Position numbers and translations under genes: made by a program
DNA from: Fusobacterium sp.
GTDB lineage: Bacteria; Fusobacteriota; Fusobacteriia; Fusobacteriales; Fusobacteriaceae
NCBI GenBank assembly: GCA_018457305.1
Contig: JAGYHM010000052.1
Span: 1-8,218 of the forward strand
Direction of reading: 5' to 3'
Length of the DNA: 8,218 nt
Part shown: positions 5,956 to 8,218 of the stretch, piece after piece
How positions within the stretch are numbered: position 1 is the first letter of the stretch
Layout of the letters: every line of letters starts with the position of its first letter
Notes under the pieces: generated by a model
Databases searched by the model: none
What the model was told of the DNA's origin: nothing
The model's input: only the letters and a program-made list of their open reading frames with translations

Positions 5956-6225
5956 TTACTCCTCGTTAAACTTTTTAACTTCAATAAGTTCAAGTAATTC
6001 TTCAAGCATTTCATCTTCATCAGGACCGTCAACTATAAGTTCTAACTCCCTACCTTCTTCTGCTGCAAGTAACATAAGTCCCATTATACTTTTTCCGTTA
6101 ACAGTTTCATCTTCAGACTTTACTGTTATTTCAGAATCATATTTTGTTACCAGTTTTACAAATAGTGATGCAGGTCTTGCATGAAGTCCCTTTTTGTTTT
6201 TTATTTTTGTTTTTACTGTTTTCAT
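5956..6225 (-). CDS. ptsH: HPr, phosphocarrier protein of the PTS
   Basis: An 89-residue cytoplasmic phosphocarrier that passes phosphate from enzyme I to the sugar-specific EIIA proteins of the phosphotransferase system. The active-site motif is GLHARPAS, with H15 the phosphorylated histidine. S46 in NGKSIMGLM is the regulatory site used by HPr kinase/phosphorylase in Gram-positive-type carbon control, so Ser phosphorylation is possible if the genome encodes that kinase (inference). The open frame extends to a GTG at 6243, but the extra codons are the Shine-Dalgarno itself (GGAGGAGG), so the ATG at 6225 is the true start; it also places His and Ser at the canonical 15 and 46. The gene ends TAA, then TAG and TGA in the same frame, then the ispH-rpsA ATG, so the pair is co-transcribed and probably translationally linked. 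Confidence 0.95.
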   Translation of the reverse strand: MKTVKTKIKNKKGLHARPASLFVKLVTKYDSEITVKSEDETVNGKSIMGLMLLAAEEGRELELIVDGPDEDEMLEELLELIEVKKFNEE

Positions 6226-6264
6226 AAAACCCTCCTCCAACACTTAGCATAAAACTTATTCTAT

Positions 6265-6294
6265 ATTATAGCAAAAATAAATATCTCTTTACAA
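6265..6294 (-). promoter_or_regulatory. Promoter of the ptsH-ispH-rpsA operon
   Basis: On the minus strand TTGTAA (6289-6294) is followed after 18 bases by a perfect TATAAT (6265-6270) that is preceded by TGC, giving an extended -10. Predicted leader is about 33 bases to the HPr ATG. Confidence 0.75.
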
Positions 6295-6329
6295 GCCTTA
6301 TTTTGTAATTCTCATATTTTTTTATTTTT

Positions 6330-6358
6330 TATAATATTTCCCCTCATTTTATATTATA
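6330..6358. promoter_or_regulatory. 8-bp dyad overlapping a possible second ptsH promoter
   Basis: TATAATAT (6330-6337) and ATATTATA (6351-6358) are perfect inverted arms 13 bases apart, the spacer containing CCCCTC in otherwise A/T DNA. The right arm, read on the minus strand, is TATAAT preceded by TGG, an extended -10 that could be an upstream ptsH promoter; no good -35 is seen. The dyad could be an operator, or a chance pairing in AT-rich DNA. Confidence 0.3.
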
Positions 6359-6399
6359 CCAAAAAAATGAACTTTTTTATAGTCTTTTTTTAATATTAT

Positions 6400-6428
6400 T
6401 TGAATTTTTTAAAAAATTATTGTATAAT
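6400..6428 (+). promoter_or_regulatory. Promoter of glnN
   Basis: TTGAAT (6400-6405) and a perfect TATAAT (6423-6428) are 17 bases apart. The leader to the ATG at 6519 is about 85 bases and nearly all A/T, with short weak hairpins (for example 6432-6448). No recognised GlnR-type box (TGTTA-N7-TNACA) is visible. Confidence 0.75.
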
Positions 6429-6518
6429 CAGAATTAAAAAATTTAATTAAAAGTTAAAAAATTATATATTTTATATATTTTGTAATGTTTTTTTATTATT
6501 TTTAAGGAGGAAAAAAGT

Positions 6519-8218
6519 ATGAACAACTTATTAGAAAATTTCGGAGTAAACTGTTTTTCTGAAAAAAATTTAAAAAATAGAGTTCCTGACTATATTTTTA
6601 AAAAATTTTTAGAAATTAAAGAAGGGAAAGAAGAATTAACAATTGAAGTAGCAGACATAATTGCCAATGCTATAAAATTATGGGCACTAGAAAAGGGAAC
6701 TACTCATTTTACACATTGGTTTCAGCCACTTACAGAACTTACAGCCGAAAAGCACGAATCTTTTATTGCTATAAATTCTGATGGAAGTAGCATTGCAAAA
6801 TTTTCTGGAAAAGATTTAATAAAAGGTGAGTCAGATACTTCTTCATTTCCAAATGGTGGACTAAGATCTACTTTTGAAGCAAGAGGATACACTGCTTGGG
6901 ATATTAGTTCTCCTATGTTTTTAAAGGGTGAAGAAGGAGCAAAAACTTTATATATTCCTACTGCTTTTGTAGGTTATAATGGAGAGGCTCTTGATAAAAA
7001 AGTTCCTTTGCTTCGTTCTATAAGTGCACTTAGAAAAGAAGTATTAAAAATGCAAAATATTTTAGGAGATACTAAAACAAAAAATGTAAATGTAACTCTT
7101 GGAGTTGAACAAGAATATTTTTTAGTTGATAAAAAATTCTTTTTTAAAAGACAAGATTTAGTTTTATCTGGTAGAACAGTTTTTGGTTGTCTGCCACCAA
7201 AGGGACAAGAATTTAATGACCATTATTATGGAACAATAAAAGAAAGAATTGAACTTTTTATGGCTGAATTAGATAATGAACTTTGGAAAGTTGGTATTAT
7301 GGCAAAAACAAAGCATAACGAAGTTGCTCCAAATCAATTTGAAATTGCCCTAATGTTTAATACTGCAAATGTTTCTGTTGACCAAAATCAAGTTACTATG
7401 GATATGATAAAAAAAGTTGCAAACAGGCATGATTTAGTTGCTCTTTTACATGAAAAACCATTTAAGGGAGTTAATGGCTCTGGAAAACATTGCAACTGGT
7501 CTTTATCTACTGACACAGGAATAAATTTATACGACCCTGAGACTTTATCAGAAAATAATTTTGGTTTTCTTGTTTACTTAATGGCAATGATAGAAGCCGT
7601 TGATAAATATTCTTCTGCTCTTAGAGCGACTACTGCAACATCTGGAAATGACCACAGACTTGGCGGACACGAAGCACCTCCTGCAATTATTTCTGTATTC
7701 ATAGGGGAGCAATTAGAAAATATTTTAGCAAATATTGAAAATATAAATTTTGATGGAGCTTCATCTTCAACAAACGAAATTGAAGTAAACTTTAATATTT
7801 CAAAAATTCCTAAAGATATTTCTGATAGAAATAGAACTTCCCCTATGGCATTTACAGGAAATAAATTTGAATTTAGAATGCCTGGCTCTAGTGCCTCTCC
7901 TGCAACTCCAACTTTTGTTATAAATACTATTGTTGCAGATGTATTAAGAGAGTATCACTCACAACTTGAAAAATATTTAAAAAAATCTTCTCTAAAAGAG
8001 GCAGTTATAAAACTTGTAAAAACTCAATATAAAAAACATCACAAAATTGTTTTTAATGGAAATGGTTATGAAGAAAAATGGATTAAAGAAGCTAAAAAAA
8101 GAAAATTACCTAATTTAAAGAATACTGTTGAAGGCTTACCTACTTTAATAGAAGAAGATATAGTTCAACTTTTTGAAAGAAATAATGTCTTATCTAAAAA
8201 TGAATCTTTATCAAGATT
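6519..8218 (+). CDS. glnN: Type III glutamine synthetase (GSIII), 3' end cut by window edge
   Basis: Makes glutamine from glutamate, ammonia and ATP, the main ammonia-assimilation step. 566 codons are open to the right edge; GSIII proteins are about 700 residues or more, so perhaps 130-160 are missing. The large subunit and its motifs mark type III, unlike the about 450-residue type I enzyme. Seen in order: the GSIII N-terminal region with TFEARGYTAWDISSP (about 120-134), metal-binding GVEQEYF (195-201, E197 and E199), NEVAPNQFE (267-275), the NGSGKHCNW nucleotide/metal motif (319-327, H324), LGGHEAPPA (382-390) and the substrate-binding arginine in FEFRMPGSSASPATP (R453). The adenylylation system of type I enzymes is not expected to act on it. 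AAGGAGG lies 8 bases before the ATG. It is divergent from ptsH. Often annotated glnA in genomes; glnN is the usual type III symbol. Confidence 0.95.
   Translation, partial: MNNLLENFGVNCFSEKNLKNRVPDYIFKKFLEIKEGKEELTIEVADIIANAIKLWALEKGTTHFTHWFQPLTELTAEKHESFIAINSDGSSIAKFSGKDLIKGESDTSSFPNGGLRSTFEARGYTAWDISSPMFLKGEEGAKTLYIPTAFVGYNGEALDKKVPLLRSISALRKEVLKMQNILGDTKTKNVNVTLGVEQEYFLVDKKFFFKRQDLVLSGRTVFGCLPPKGQEFNDHYYGTIKERIELFMAELDNELWKVGIMAKTKHNEVAPNQFEIALMFNTANVSVDQNQVTMDMIKKVANRHDLVALLHEKPFKGVNGSGKHCNWSLSTDTGINLYDPETLSENNFGFLVYLMAMIEAVDKYSSALRATTATSGNDHRLGGHEAPPAIISVFIGEQLENILANIENINFDGASSSTNEIEVNFNISKIPKDISDRNRTSPMAFTGNKFEFRMPGSSASPATPTFVINTIVADVLREYHSQLEKYLKKSSLKEAVIKLVKTQYKKHHKIVFNGNGYEEKWIKEAKKRKLPNLKNTVEGLPTLIEEDIVQLFERNNVLSKNESLSR

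Noticed and set aside
5924..6184. Plus-strand open frame opposite ptsH
   Set aside because: Serine-rich reverse reading of the HPr gene, with no ribosome binding site.
6226..6243. Extending HPr by six residues to a GTG start at 6243
   Set aside because: Those codons are the GGAGGAGG ribosome binding site itself, and the ATG at 6225 places the catalytic His at 15 and the regulatory Ser at 46.
6429..6518. A glutamine riboswitch or GlnR operator in the glnN leader
   Set aside because: The leader is nearly all A/T, lacks conserved riboswitch cores I would recognise, and has no TGTTA-N7-TNACA box.

Overview
The window is very AT-rich chromosomal DNA from an anaerobic bacterium, most likely a Fusobacterium or close relative. 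Three things point there: the low-GC codon use, the fusion of IspH to a multi-repeat ribosomal protein S1 (known from fusobacteria and clostridia), and a type III glutamine synthetase. The genus assignment is an inference from gene content; no search was run. No phage, IS transposase, CRISPR array, tRNA or rRNA was seen.

Layout, left to right. The minus-strand 5' part of a lipoprotein gene (DUF3798-like) enters from the left edge behind a consensus sigma-70 promoter. A 500-base gap follows. Its centre (446-693) is a GC-rich, hairpin-rich, non-coding element quite unlike the surrounding DNA, probably an interspersed repeat. Next come a secreted Bax/FlgJ-type glucosaminidase (minus), then a Crp/Fnr-family regulator without cysteines (minus). 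The regulator is divergent from a small zinc-ribbon protein (plus). That gene converges, with only 3 bases between stop codons, on a dCMP deaminase gene (minus). A strong terminator separates this from the two-gene operon ptsH (HPr) then ispH-rpsA, both minus. A 293-base AT-rich divergent promoter region then leads to glnN (type III glutamine synthetase, plus), which runs off the right edge.

Functionally most of the window is housekeeping: isoprenoid precursor synthesis and translation (ispH-rpsA), sugar transport and carbon control (HPr), ammonia assimilation (glnN), dTTP precursor supply (dCMP deaminase) and cell-wall turnover (glucosaminidase). Carbon control (HPr) and nitrogen assimilation (glnN) are divergently transcribed from one intergenic region.

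I found no convincing new multi-gene system. The observations most worth following up are: (1) the GC-rich structured element at 446-693; (2) a ribosome-binding-site-like sequence and ATG at the IspH/S1 junction (5089-5105), which could allow a free 541-residue S1 to be made from the fusion gene; and (3) an 8-bp dyad at 6330-6358 in the ptsH/glnN region, overlapping a possible second ptsH promoter.
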